A stretch of DNA of 64,000 bases, from positions 1 through 64,000 of the forward strand of contig CAYXFU010000013.1 of the NCBI GenBank assembly GCA_964464375.1, given 5' to 3'. Within the stretch, counting starts at the first letter, position 1, and every line of letters starts with the position of its first letter. The DNA is from CAIOZA01 sp964464375. GTDB lineage: Bacteria > Bacteroidota > Ignavibacteria > Kapaibacteriales > UBA2268. A program made the translations under genes and the position numbers. The notes under the pieces were generated by a model. The model saw only the letters and a list, made by a program, of their open reading frames with translations, searched no databases and was not told the origin of the DNA. Positions 44,321 through 52,383 of the stretch are shown one piece after another.

Positions 44321-45681
44321 AATTGAAATTTGTATTTATTATTCTTCTTCTAGTAAATTTATTATCGGCAGTTCCACCAAAATTACTAGCTGATAATGAG
44401 GTGGTTTGGACTTATTATGTACAGAATTTTATGCAAGATCAGATATACGAAGCAAAAATATCGCCTGACAGCAAGTATATCGCAGTTTCTGATAATAATT
44501 ATTCAGATTCAATCTCTTTCAAGTTATTGAATATTGCTGATGGTACCGTTTATAAAAATATAATAGGAGCAGACACAAATGGTGTTTATAATATTGTATG
44601 GATAAACGATTCTCTTATTGCCGGAGAGTATTCGGCTAAATCTAATTCAATTAGAATATGGAATATTAATTCTGGTCAAAATATTCATACTTTCACTGAT
44701 AGTATGTTTAATTTGTCTCATGGATGGTATAGTCAAGACGTGCAATACTGTCAAAATGGAAGATTATTTATAAATTATGCCAATGATTCATCGTATTTGG
44801 GAGATATGAATAAGAGGATATATGTTTATCCATTTGATTCTGTAATTGTAATCAATACCAATAACTGGCAAATTGAAAGAAAATTCAGTGCAAATCGTGT
44901 TTTTATCAGACCATCTCCAGAATGTAGCTATTATCTTGTCGAAGGATATAGAGACAACAATGGTACAAATGAATTTAGCTTTCTATTTTATGACATATAC
45001 ACGGACAGTCTCTTATGGCATTTTGATCCGCCTGACCATTTTGTCAGAACTGGAAAAGATTTGGGAATTAGTCCTGACGGGGAATACTTAATTTATGATT
45101 TAAGAGATTCGGTGGTAAGAGTTATTAATTATCAAAACCATTCTTCCGATTCTATTAAATTAATGTGGAATCATATTTACAACTCTTCAATTTGTTTTTC
45201 TCCATCCAACAATAAATATATGATAGTTGGAACATCTGATAATAATTTTCACGAATTCGGAATGTTTAATATTAATTCGGGAATTAAATTATTTTCTTTT
45301 TTTGATTCTACTACTGCTAATCTTGGTTTAGAAGCCTCAAAAGATTCACATTATGTGTTATCCGTATCAGCTAAAAGGTTGAGATTATTTAATATTGATT
45401 GGAATACAACATCAATTCAGGATTACAATAGAGATAATCCGAAATATTTATATCCCAATCCATCAACTGGTGATATCAACATTCCTATAGAAGATAATAT
45501 TCAAGCATCGCAGATTGACTTATATGATATAGAGGGAAATCTAATTAAAACATTTTTGATTAATCCTTCAATTAATAGCACTTATCTGATAAGTAATAAT
45601 GAAATTTTGAGTGGATCATATTTGATTCATGTTAAAACCGGATTATTGAATAAATCTTATAAAGTTATTATTAATAAATAA
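44317..45681 (+). CDS. Secreted beta-propeller protein with T9SS sorting domain
   Basis: The 454 residues begin with a signal peptide (KFVFIILLLVNLLSAV) and continue as WD40/YVTN-like blades: KISPDSKYIAVSDNN, YNIVWINDSLIAG, RPSPECSYYLVEG, GISPDGEYLIYD and CFSPSNNKYMIVG. From about 380 a T9SS type A sorting domain follows: YLYPNPSTGDINIPI, IDLYDIEGNLIKTF and a final SYKVIINK. It should be displayed or released through T9SS. Its start overlaps the glycosyltransferase stop (ATGA), an unusual pairing. Binding target unknown. Confidence 0.82.
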   Translation: MKLKFVFIILLLVNLLSAVPPKLLADNEVVWTYYVQNFMQDQIYEAKISPDSKYIAVSDNNYSDSISFKLLNIADGTVYKNIIGADTNGVYNIVWINDSLIAGEYSAKSNSIRIWNINSGQNIHTFTDSMFNLSHGWYSQDVQYCQNGRLFINYANDSSYLGDMNKRIYVYPFDSVIVINTNNWQIERKFSANRVFIRPSPECSYYLVEGYRDNNGTNEFSFLFYDIYTDSLLWHFDPPDHFVRTGKDLGISPDGEYLIYDLRDSVVRVINYQNHSSDSIKLMWNHIYNSSICFSPSNNKYMIVGTSDNNFHEFGMFNINSGIKLFSFFDSTTANLGLEASKDSHYVLSVSAKRLRLFNIDWNTTSIQDYNRDNPKYLYPNPSTGDINIPIEDNIQASQIDLYDIEGNLIKTFLINPSINSTYLISNNEILSGSYLIHVKTGLLNKSYKVIINK

Positions 45682-45799
45682 TGTGAGAAAAAAAATATAT
45701 TCTATTTTTATTTCCTTTTAAAACCGTTTCTTTGAAAAAATCCCAACTATTATGCAAATTGCAATGTATTCTTTTCACTTCTTTTCAAGGAGGGATGGA

Positions 45800-45812
45800 T
45801 CGACGTAGTCGA
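45800..45812. repeat. GTA-loop mini-palindrome, variant TCGAC-GTA-GTCGA
   Basis: A 5-bp stem around GTA, followed by GA, embedded in GGATGGA...GACGG. Same layout as the two other variants in this patch but with a different stem. Confidence 0.6.
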
Positions 45813-45922
45813 GACGGGGTGGTAGTTGCATTATTTCCCTCTCCGATTGTCGAAGAGGGTCAGGGTGAGGACAATTCAGTATTCATTAGTCATTGGTATT
45901 TGATCATTGTTCATTGAAATAA

Positions 45923-45935
45923 GCTACGTAGTAGC
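45923..45935. repeat. GTA-loop mini-palindrome, variant GCTAC-GTA-GTAGC (copy 1)
   Basis: A 5-bp stem around GTA followed by GAAAT. Differs from the GCTCC variant by a paired change on both stem arms. Confidence 0.65.
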
Positions 45936-45974
45936 GAAATCTTAATAGAAAACAAATCAACAAAACATATCAAA

Positions 45975-45987
45975 GCTCCGTAGGAGC
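45975..45987. repeat. GTA-loop mini-palindrome, variant GCTCC-GTA-GGAGC (copy 1)
   Basis: A 5-bp stem around GTA followed by GACAT. The GCTCCGTAGGAGCGACAT word recurs between genes in various Bacteroidota genomes (from general knowledge). Confidence 0.65.
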
Positions 45988-46231
45988 GACATATAAAAAT
46001 CAAAAAAACAATGCAAATGATGCAAAAGTGCAATCACAAAAATTAGGTCATTGAAATAAAAGGTGGTTACGGCAATATAACATAACTCTATGTTCATTGA
46101 AATAGTGCCAATAGTGCCAAAAAAAGATGCAATTTGCATTAATTCCCTCCCCAATTGTTTGGGAAAGTAAGGGTGAGGACTATTCTGTATTTTATTAGTC
46201 ATTGGTATTTGATCATTGTTCATTGAAATAA

Positions 46232-46244
46232 GCTACGTAGTAGC
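46232..46244. repeat. GTA-loop mini-palindrome, variant GCTAC-GTA-GTAGC (copy 2)
   Basis: Identical to the copy at 45923-45935. Confidence 0.65.
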
Positions 46245-46283
46245 GAAATCTTAATAGAAAACAAATCAACAAAACATATCAAA

Positions 46284-46296
46284 GCTCCGTAGGAGC
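46284..46296. repeat. GTA-loop mini-palindrome, variant GCTCC-GTA-GGAGC (copy 2)
   Basis: Identical to the copy at 45975-45987. Confidence 0.65.
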
Positions 46297-46431
46297 GACA
46301 TATAAAAATCAAAAAAACAATGCAAATGATGCAAAAGTGCAATCACAAAAATGATATCATTGAAATAAAAGGTGGTTACGGAAAAAATACATAGCTCTAT
46401 GTTCATTGAGATAGTGCAAAAGATGCAATTC

Positions 46432-46462
46432 ACTTTCGAAAAGATGCAATCTTTTTGAAAGT
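46432..46462. terminator. 14-bp hairpin downstream of def
   Basis: ACTTTCGAAAAGAT (46432-46445) pairs with ATCTTTTTGAAAGT (46449-46462) with one G-T pair and a three-base loop. It lies 41 bases beyond the def stop and may end its transcript, though there is no clean T-run on the minus strand. Confidence 0.5.
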
Positions 46463-46502
46463 TGGCAAACAAACTCAAATTTTCAAAAAAACACCGTGAT
46501 AT

Positions 46503-47078
46503 TTATTCAGATGGATCCCTATAAGTACCGTTTGGCAGAATCATCGGATAAAATGTTTCATAATCACCTTTTTCTATTTTTCTTAATTTACTCTTCGCCA
46601 ATGCCCGTCTTACTGAGCTTAATCTTTCGTAAAAGAGTACACCATTTAGATGATCAACTTCATGCTGAATAACTCTTGAAAAAAGATAGTCTGCTATAAT
46701 AGTAATTTCTTTCATATTAATATCAAAATATCTAACCTCAATTTCCTTTGGTCTGTCAACATCTTCATAAAACTTAGGAATACTCAAACATCCTTCCTGA
46801 TATTCAATTATTTCATCAGAATAGCTGATTATTATGGGATTTATCATTACAATTGGGGGATGACTGTCTTTTTCATCTGAAGCTTCAGAGGTATCAACAA
46901 CGATTATTGATTGCATCTCCCCTACCTGGTTTGCGGCAAGACCAACACCATCAGCTGAATACATGGTTTCATATAAATTATTCACAAAATCCTTCAATTC
47001 CTGATTGAATTCAGCTACTGGATTTGTTTTCTTCTTTAAAACAGGATGATAACAGTTATAAATAGGTAGAACAGCCAT
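46503..47078 (-). CDS. def: Peptide deformylase
   Basis: A 191-residue metalloenzyme removing the formyl group from nascent proteins. All three motifs are present: GVGLAANQVG (about 43-52), EGCLSIP with the metal-ligand Cys, and the C-terminal QHEVDHLNG with the two His ligands and catalytic Glu. An insertion (SEASDEKDSHPPI) between motifs 1 and 2 is a common variation. No fmt gene is adjacent, unlike in many bacteria. Confidence 0.96.
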   Translation of the reverse strand: MAVLPIYNCYHPVLKKKTNPVAEFNQELKDFVNNLYETMYSADGVGLAANQVGEMQSIIVVDTSEASDEKDSHPPIVMINPIIISYSDEIIEYQEGCLSIPKFYEDVDRPKEIEVRYFDINMKEITIIADYLFSRVIQHEVDHLNGVLFYERLSSVRRALAKSKLRKIEKGDYETFYPMILPNGTYRDPSE

Positions 47079-47295
47079 TCTTTAAATCTTTCTAAACATT
47101 TTCATATAAACCATTTATTATAAGATCAATGCGAAGTAAATCCACATGTATATGGGTTAATTTGAAGAATGTAAACCTACAAGATTAACCATGAACAAAA
47201 ATAAGGAAAAATAAGATATTCTGGCAATATGTCAAACAATTTCTTCATTAGATGCATGAAAAATATCAATTAAACTTTTTCAAAAAAAATCAGAA

Positions 47296-48951
47296 TTAAT
47301 TAAGTTTAGTACTTTTACTGATTATCTCATAAATATGATAAAAGCCATGTTTTTCAATTAGCCTGTAGTTTGTTACAATAAAAGTCTCAATCAAAGGGCA
47401 AGACTTTCTAAATGTTTGATTTGATTTGTTGTCATATCCCCAGTCCGGATTATGAATAATAAATTTCACTTTAGAATCTTTTAGTATATTAATGATTCGG
47501 TTTTGCTTTTCCCTGGATTCTCGGATAACCAGATCATTCATCGAATCATAATATGTTGGGTTCTTTAAGTTGAATAATGCGTATATTGCCGGAGAGTCCC
47601 AAGGTGTAACGAATATATTGTCACCTTCTTTAGTATTAACCTTCAGAAATTCTGCTACTTTTCTAAAATCATCAACTTCGCTTGAATTTTTGAAAGTAAC
47701 ACTTCCATGATCAGTTCTTACAATTGAAGACTTATTTTGTTGAAGGCTAATCAGTTTCTGAATTGGAAACAATAGTGTAACAGACATTATTGATATTATC
47801 ATCAACGAAAATCTCAATAACCACTTATCACTCATGCTTTTGATTTTTTTTGCATGTATTTCAAAGAATATCAGACAAATCATAACCAATAATGGTGCGA
47901 CAGAAGGAGCCAAATGAGCAACATCCGATCTCCCAATCCCTTTTGGAAATAAGCCTAAACCTAGCATGAGAAAAGCAATTTTGATTAATACATTCAATTT
48001 TTCCGGTTTGGATTTGAGATAAAATAGGAAAATAATTACTGATAAAAATGGCAATAAATAAAACATCAAAATTGGCAGAAGTTTTACCAGATGGATAAAT
48101 AATTTTATAATTGCACCAAGAGAACTTGTATGAATATCATTTAAATCCGATTTTATGACGCCAATCAATAAATTAAAATCATAAAAATATGGGATATTCA
48201 TTGATGTTCCATTCTTCACACTCTCAATAATGACTTCATGAAACATTAATATAGCTATATCATAATGAACCAAAACGATAAGTAAGATTGCAAAAATGAA
48301 TGAAGCTAAATAGACTGACAAAAATTTGAAACAACTTTTGATGTCAGTTTTGAGTAATATCATACTTATTACCAACGCCATTACGAGACCGGCCATCGCT
48401 CCGGCAGATTCATATACTCTAAAATAGAATCCAATTCCAATAAATATACCTGATAAACTGATATCAATTAAATTTTTACTTTGAATGAATTTTATTAAAA
48501 ATAATGTTGACAAAAGAATAAATGTCAGGTATAGATTAATGTAGTCAGGACCTTCATAAAAAAATATGACACTGGAATAAAAGAATAATAAAGTTGTAAT
48601 TGCAGAATAAATATTATTTTTTAATATTCTGTAAGTAATTCTAAAAACAATTATTGAAGATAAACAAGAAGTAAAGATAGTAACAATTCTCAGAATATCT
48701 GTATTTACTCCAAAAATTTTATAAATTAGAGCCGGAAAATACACTTCTCCCGGTGAGAATAACAACCAAAAATCACGATAAGGTTTTTCTCCATTTATTA
48801 TTCTTAATGGATTATTGACATATTCTCCAATATCACAAGCCAAAGGTAAGCTGTCCTTAATCAGAATACTAATTATTACAAGAATACAATACAAGAATAT
48901 GACAATTATCCATGGGTTTATTTGATTTATTCGATCAACTAAATTATTCAT
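47296..48951 (-). CDS. Polytopic membrane protein, GT-C (family 39-like) glycosyltransferase
   Basis: The 551 residues have a first helix (about 14-31), then ACDIGEYVNNPLRIINGEKP and YRDFWLLFSPGEVYFPALIY, the acidic loop and W-x-x-x-P-G-x-x-Y pattern of undecaprenyl- or dolichyl-phosphate-sugar-dependent transferases, then about ten further helices and a soluble C-terminal domain of about 130 residues (FVTPWDSPAIYALFN). It resembles the protein at 2240-3847 in layout but not closely in sequence. Substrates unknown. The 217-base gap to def holds only a weak 7-bp inverted repeat (47155-47161 with 47184-47190). Confidence 0.75.
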   Translation of the reverse strand: MNNLVDRINQINPWIIVIFLYCILVIISILIKDSLPLACDIGEYVNNPLRIINGEKPYRDFWLLFSPGEVYFPALIYKIFGVNTDILRIVTIFTSCLSSIIVFRITYRILKNNIYSAITTLLFFYSSVIFFYEGPDYINLYLTFILLSTLFLIKFIQSKNLIDISLSGIFIGIGFYFRVYESAGAMAGLVMALVISMILLKTDIKSCFKFLSVYLASFIFAILLIVLVHYDIAILMFHEVIIESVKNGTSMNIPYFYDFNLLIGVIKSDLNDIHTSSLGAIIKLFIHLVKLLPILMFYLLPFLSVIIFLFYLKSKPEKLNVLIKIAFLMLGLGLFPKGIGRSDVAHLAPSVAPLLVMICLIFFEIHAKKIKSMSDKWLLRFSLMIISIMSVTLLFPIQKLISLQQNKSSIVRTDHGSVTFKNSSEVDDFRKVAEFLKVNTKEGDNIFVTPWDSPAIYALFNLKNPTYYDSMNDLVIRESREKQNRIINILKDSKVKFIIHNPDWGYDNKSNQTFRKSCPLIETFIVTNYRLIEKHGFYHIYEIISKSTKLN

Positions 48952-49025
48952 TAAATTCTATCTTTTTGAAATTATTTTAAGAATTGTAAATCATGAATTA
49001 CTAAAATAAGATAAATCAACAAAAA

Positions 49026-49050
49026 AAGCCGGAGAAAATATCTCCGGCTT
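49026..49050 (-). terminator. Terminator after the CxxCH/T9SS gene
   Basis: AAGCCGGAGA (49026-49035) and TCTCCGGCTT (49041-49050) form a perfect 10-bp GC-rich stem with a five-base loop; on the minus strand a T-run follows, 23 bases past the stop at 49074. Confidence 0.9.
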
Positions 49051-49073
49051 AGTTTTAAATTGACAATATATAT

Positions 49074-49733
49074 TTACTGAACCAAAAGTTTCTTAGAAAT
49101 CATTGATCCATCAAAATAGATTCTAACCAAATAAAGACCTGGAGGAACACTATACCCATTCATATCTTTACAGTCCCAAACAAGATTTATATTGCCTGAT
49201 ACCGAATTCTCATTTGCAAGTAAACGCAATCTATCACCAGATAAATTAATAATTTCTACAAATAATTGTCCTGTTTTTACCAGTTCAAATGTAATTTCAG
49301 CTCTGTTGGTCATTGGATTAGGACTTATTGAAATATCTTTATTAGCAAAAAAGTCGATCACATCATTAATAATAGGTTTGCTACTAGCTAAACCAGGATT
49401 GCCAACGTTGGCTTGAACGCCTGGATCAGCCTGACCAGGCTTCCATTGAGCATTTGGATCTAAAAGCTCCTGCCCATTTGTAAAACCATCTTTATCTGTA
49501 TCAAGAGAAGCTAATTTAGTAGTCCATTGAATTACACCAGCTTTCATATGATTTCTACCAACTTCAACACCAAAAGAATTCAATGCTCCACCCAGCATAT
49601 TTGTATGACAATTAAGGCAGGAATTCTTCACCCCATTGGGTATCTGAATCACACGTTCTGGTTTAGTGAGAATTACTTCAGCGGAAATAACTATCATGAT
49701 AGTAATGATTGCAAGGTAAATTAGTTTGTTCAT
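49074..49733 (-). CDS. Secreted temptin-like protein with CxxCH motif and T9SS sorting domain
   Basis: A 219-residue protein: signal peptide (LIYLAIITIMIVISAEVIL), one CLNCH motif (about residue 39) that could bind haem c, then NSFGVEVGR, WTTKLASLDTDKDGFTNGQE and LLDPNAQWKPGQADPG, a Ca-loop plus W/P pattern resembling the temptin domain. From about 135 a T9SS type A domain follows: SISPNPMTNRAEITFELVK ... FVEIINLSGDRLRLL ... NGYSVPPGLYLVRIYF. GGAG lies before the ATG. A single-haem extracellular electron carrier is one possibility, a structural disulfide another. Confidence 0.8.
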   Translation of the reverse strand: MNKLIYLAIITIMIVISAEVILTKPERVIQIPNGVKNSCLNCHTNMLGGALNSFGVEVGRNHMKAGVIQWTTKLASLDTDKDGFTNGQELLDPNAQWKPGQADPGVQANVGNPGLASSKPIINDVIDFFANKDISISPNPMTNRAEITFELVKTGQLFVEIINLSGDRLRLLANENSVSGNINLVWDCKDMNGYSVPPGLYLVRIYFDGSMISKKLLVQ

Positions 49734-49864
49734 ATTTTCTCCAAAAATAAATTTTAAAAATTAATCTTCTATTTAACTGTAATAATGCTTAATATTTTTA
49801 TTTGTTACAACTAATTTTTTGTTTTTCTACGTCTAAGAACAAATTTATTAAACAATTGGTTAGA

Positions 49865-49972
49865 ATGAGTAAAAAAGATTGTCCTTTTTGCAAGGGAGGT
49901 TCTTGCATAAAAAAGTGTAAAGAAACTAAAAAGAAATCAAAACATAAGAAAGACAAGAAATCAAAAAAATAA
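49865..49972 (+). CDS. Possible 35-residue Cys/Lys-rich microprotein
   Basis: A short frame in the 386-base gap between divergent genes. It begins MSKKDCPFCKGGSCIKKC, with four Cys spaced C-x2-C-x4-C-x3-C like a small metal-binding knuckle, and the rest is almost all Lys with Ser and His. It is too short for most gene finders. No ribosome-binding site is evident and chance origin in A-rich DNA is possible for the tail, but the Cys pattern is not what random A-rich sequence gives. Confidence 0.4.
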   Translation: MSKKDCPFCKGGSCIKKCKETKKKSKHKKDKKSKK

Positions 49973-50069
49973 TATCGATTTAACAATCTTTATATTTTAA
50001 TTATTAACAAGTCAACTGTCAAATTTCTTTGGTTTATTAATCAATTTTCATCTTTGGATATTTTTTTGT

Positions 50070-50077
50070 TATTTTTG
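50070..50077 (+). promoter_or_regulatory. Possible -7 element of the histidine kinase operon
   Basis: TATTTTTG matches TAnnTTTG, 42 bases before the start codon at 50120. A TTTG at 50053-50056 is too close to serve as a normal -33 element. Confidence 0.3.
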
Positions 50078-50119
50078 TTTCTGCAAAATATAATTCTAAA
50101 TATAAGATTAACTTTTTAA

Positions 50120-52369
50120 ATGATTGATTCAATAGTAAATGGAATAAAAAAATATTTTATTAAACCTGCCCCTACTCCTCAGGTAGAAGAAGAATTTCAT
50201 CGTGACGATAAGACAATTATTGAAATACTGGACAATATGGAAGAAATGGTCTATCAGATTGACAGAAACTTCATTGTTAAGTGGGCTAACAAATCTGTTT
50301 TGGAACGTCATCCTACTTCACTCGAAAGAAAATGCTATGAAGCATTTTCGCATCAACAGGGGATCTGTCAGGATTGTTTTTGTCAGAAAGCAATAATATC
50401 CGGTTCAATAGTAAAAGGAATAAAAATCAACAACTCGTTTACTGTTGATGATGGAATACATTATGTTGAGACAATATCAATTCCTGTTAATATTGAGACT
50501 TTTGCTGCAGGTGGTGCAATTTCAATCTCTAAAGAAATAACCGATACGCAAGAGTATCGTTCAAGATTGATTTCCAGCAAAAGTTTAACATTAAGCACCA
50601 ATCATTTACTTGAAATAATACAGAAGGATTATTTAAAAGAGTTTGAAGCCCTGGATTATCCTATAGTTATTACCGACTTGGATTTGAAAGTAATTTATTA
50701 TAATCAAAATTGCCTCTATATTGACTCTTTGAAATTTGAAGCAGGTAAATTTATAACAGAAATTTTACCTTCAATTATTAGTTCAAAAATTAATTCAATT
50801 CGTGAATTAGCATTATTAGATAAATATTCAGGTGCAATTAGTTTTAGTCTAAATCCAGAAGATGAAAATTCACAATTAATGAGTTTAACATGCTCATCCC
50901 TTAAATCAGGAGATAACAATAAATGTTTTGCTCTTAATTGGTCAATACATAAAATTGATTTTGCCAGTCTTCAGCAAACACCTATTTATGAAATTCCAGA
51001 AATACTTTCTGATTTAAGAATTCTGAAAGTCGATTCTTCTGCTTGCGTAATTTCTTGGAGTAGCTCCCTCACAAAAATGTTTGGATGGTCAGAAGAAGAA
51101 ATTCTTGGTTTGCCTAACCCACTTTTTAGTTTGGATTTTCTTGACTCGATATTAAAGAGCGACAAGAAAAAACTGAAAACAGATATTTCAATTAATGATA
51201 AAACAGGTAATCAACGTAGAATTAACATTACGTTTTATAAAATTGAAAATTTGGCTACAAGTGATGTAATAACTTGTTTGATTGATGAGATTCAGTTCAG
51301 TAATCATCCGATTGCATCAGTTGATGGTATGGAGGAAATCTATGAGACTTTCATTAAGAATTTCTCAGGTGTGGCTTTCAAATCAGACTTAAATCTTATT
51401 CCAGTTATACTTAACGGTGCCATTAAGGCCTTGACAGGTCATTCAAAGGAAGAAATTCTTGACTCAAAGAAAAGCCTTTTAGATATTATACATCTGGAGG
51501 ATAGAATTGTCATTCAGGATATTATTAATAAGCTCCGAAACAGAGGCAGAATTGAGCGGGAACTCGAATTCCGATTTATACATCAGGATGGGTCATTCAA
51601 GTGGGTACATCTCTATTTTCATAGTGTGATAGACTCAACTGGTAAAGCACATTATCTTCAGGGTATTCTATATAACATTACTCATCGCAAAGAAGTTGAA
51701 GATGAATTAAAGCTGTCACGAGAAAATTACCGTAACTTAGCAATGTACTCAGAAACGTCTCGGGAAGAAGAAAAGAAGCGTTTAGCAATAGAAATTCATG
51801 ATGAACTTGGTCATGCCTTGACTGCATTAAAACTTGAATTGGCTTGGCTGATAAAAAAGAAATTTATTCGACAAGAAGTACTTTTTGAAAAAGTTCGTAA
51901 AATGAATGAATTGATTGAATCAACAATTCGAAAAGTTAGGACAATTTCTTCTCAATTACGTCCATCTGTTCTGGATCATTTCGGTTTGATAGCGGCTCTG
52001 GAATGGCAAACAGCTGAGTTCCAGAAACGTTCGGCTATTAGATGTAAATTGAATGTTGGTAAACAGGATTTCAAACTTGAGGAACAAAGATCAACGGCTC
52101 TATTCCGTATATTTCAGGAAATTTTAACAAATGTTGCACGTCATGCTAAGGCAACGAGGGTTGATGTAACTTTGGAAAGGGTTACTGAAGAAGTGATTCT
52201 AAGGGTAAGTGACAATGGTCGCGGAATCAAACAAGAACAAATAAACAACAAGAAATCTCTTGGATTACTTGGAATGACTGAACGAGCGCTAGCAGTTGGC
52301 GGGAAACTTACAATAAGTGGAGTTATTGGTATGGGAACGACAGTCACAATCACTGTTCCATTAAAATAA
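50120..52369 (+). CDS. Multi-PAS sensor histidine kinase, HisKA_3 (NarX/DesK) type
   Basis: A 749-residue soluble kinase with no membrane helix. Up to four PAS-like regions are visible: about 30-150 (with a Cys cluster CQDCFCQK), 180-270, 300-400 and 415-530, the last being a PAS_3 domain with FIHQDGSFKWVHLYFHSVID. Then HisKA_3, RLAIEIHDELGHALTALKLE with His560 as phosphorylation site, and HATPase_c with an N-box (EILTNVARHAKA), VSDNGRGI and LGLLGMTERA. The Cys cluster suggests a redox or metal signal. Its partner regulator follows 14 bases later. Confidence 0.92.
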   Translation: MIDSIVNGIKKYFIKPAPTPQVEEEFHRDDKTIIEILDNMEEMVYQIDRNFIVKWANKSVLERHPTSLERKCYEAFSHQQGICQDCFCQKAIISGSIVKGIKINNSFTVDDGIHYVETISIPVNIETFAAGGAISISKEITDTQEYRSRLISSKSLTLSTNHLLEIIQKDYLKEFEALDYPIVITDLDLKVIYYNQNCLYIDSLKFEAGKFITEILPSIISSKINSIRELALLDKYSGAISFSLNPEDENSQLMSLTCSSLKSGDNNKCFALNWSIHKIDFASLQQTPIYEIPEILSDLRILKVDSSACVISWSSSLTKMFGWSEEEILGLPNPLFSLDFLDSILKSDKKKLKTDISINDKTGNQRRINITFYKIENLATSDVITCLIDEIQFSNHPIASVDGMEEIYETFIKNFSGVAFKSDLNLIPVILNGAIKALTGHSKEEILDSKKSLLDIIHLEDRIVIQDIINKLRNRGRIERELEFRFIHQDGSFKWVHLYFHSVIDSTGKAHYLQGILYNITHRKEVEDELKLSRENYRNLAMYSETSREEEKKRLAIEIHDELGHALTALKLELAWLIKKKFIRQEVLFEKVRKMNELIESTIRKVRTISSQLRPSVLDHFGLIAALEWQTAEFQKRSAIRCKLNVGKQDFKLEEQRSTALFRIFQEILTNVARHAKATRVDVTLERVTEEVILRVSDNGRGIKQEQINNKKSLGLLGMTERALAVGGKLTISGVIGMGTTVTITVPLK

Positions 52370-52383
52370 TTAAGGAATATGAA

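Larger units (their letters stand above)
45826..46109. repeat. Direct repeat, copy 1
   Basis: First copy of the unit, starting with TTGCATTA and a CCCTCTCC...GAGGGTCAGGGTGAGG element. The core 45885-46043 (159 bases) reads the same as 46194-46352; the flanks diverge by substitutions and small indels. Confidence 0.85.
46134..46418. repeat. Direct repeat, copy 2
   Basis: Second copy, 309 bases downstream of the first and in the same orientation, containing both GCT-type palindromes. The leading element reads CCCTCCCC...GGGAAAGTAAGGGTGAGG here. Confidence 0.85.
45682..46502. repeat. Gene-free 0.8-kb patch of repeats between the propeller gene and def
   Basis: No credible gene is present; the short frames within it are accidental readings of the repeats. 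The patch holds a two-copy direct repeat spaced 309 bases apart, five copies of a GTA-loop mini-palindrome, many TGCAA/TTGCA words, two variants of a CCCTC...GGGTGAGG element, and a 14-bp hairpin next to def. It looks like an accumulation site for extragenic repeats of the REP/MITE kind. Confidence 0.8.

Noticed and set aside
45826..46418. CRISPR array
   Set aside because: Only two long copies with no regular short spacers and no cas genes nearby.
45732..46478. Short reading frames (61-88 codons) in the repeat nest, two of them with the same C-terminal peptide
   Set aside because: They are the direct repeat read in frame; shared ends come from the duplication and there is no start signal or codon pattern of a gene.
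47155..47190. GGTTAAT/ATTAACC inverted repeat upstream of def
   Set aside because: Only seven pairs with a 22-base loop; too weak to call an operator or terminator.
49798..49986. A 62-codon minus-strand frame in the gap before the histidine kinase
   Set aside because: It is the antisense of a Lys-rich A-rich stretch, giving Phe/Leu-rich residues, with no ribosome-binding site.
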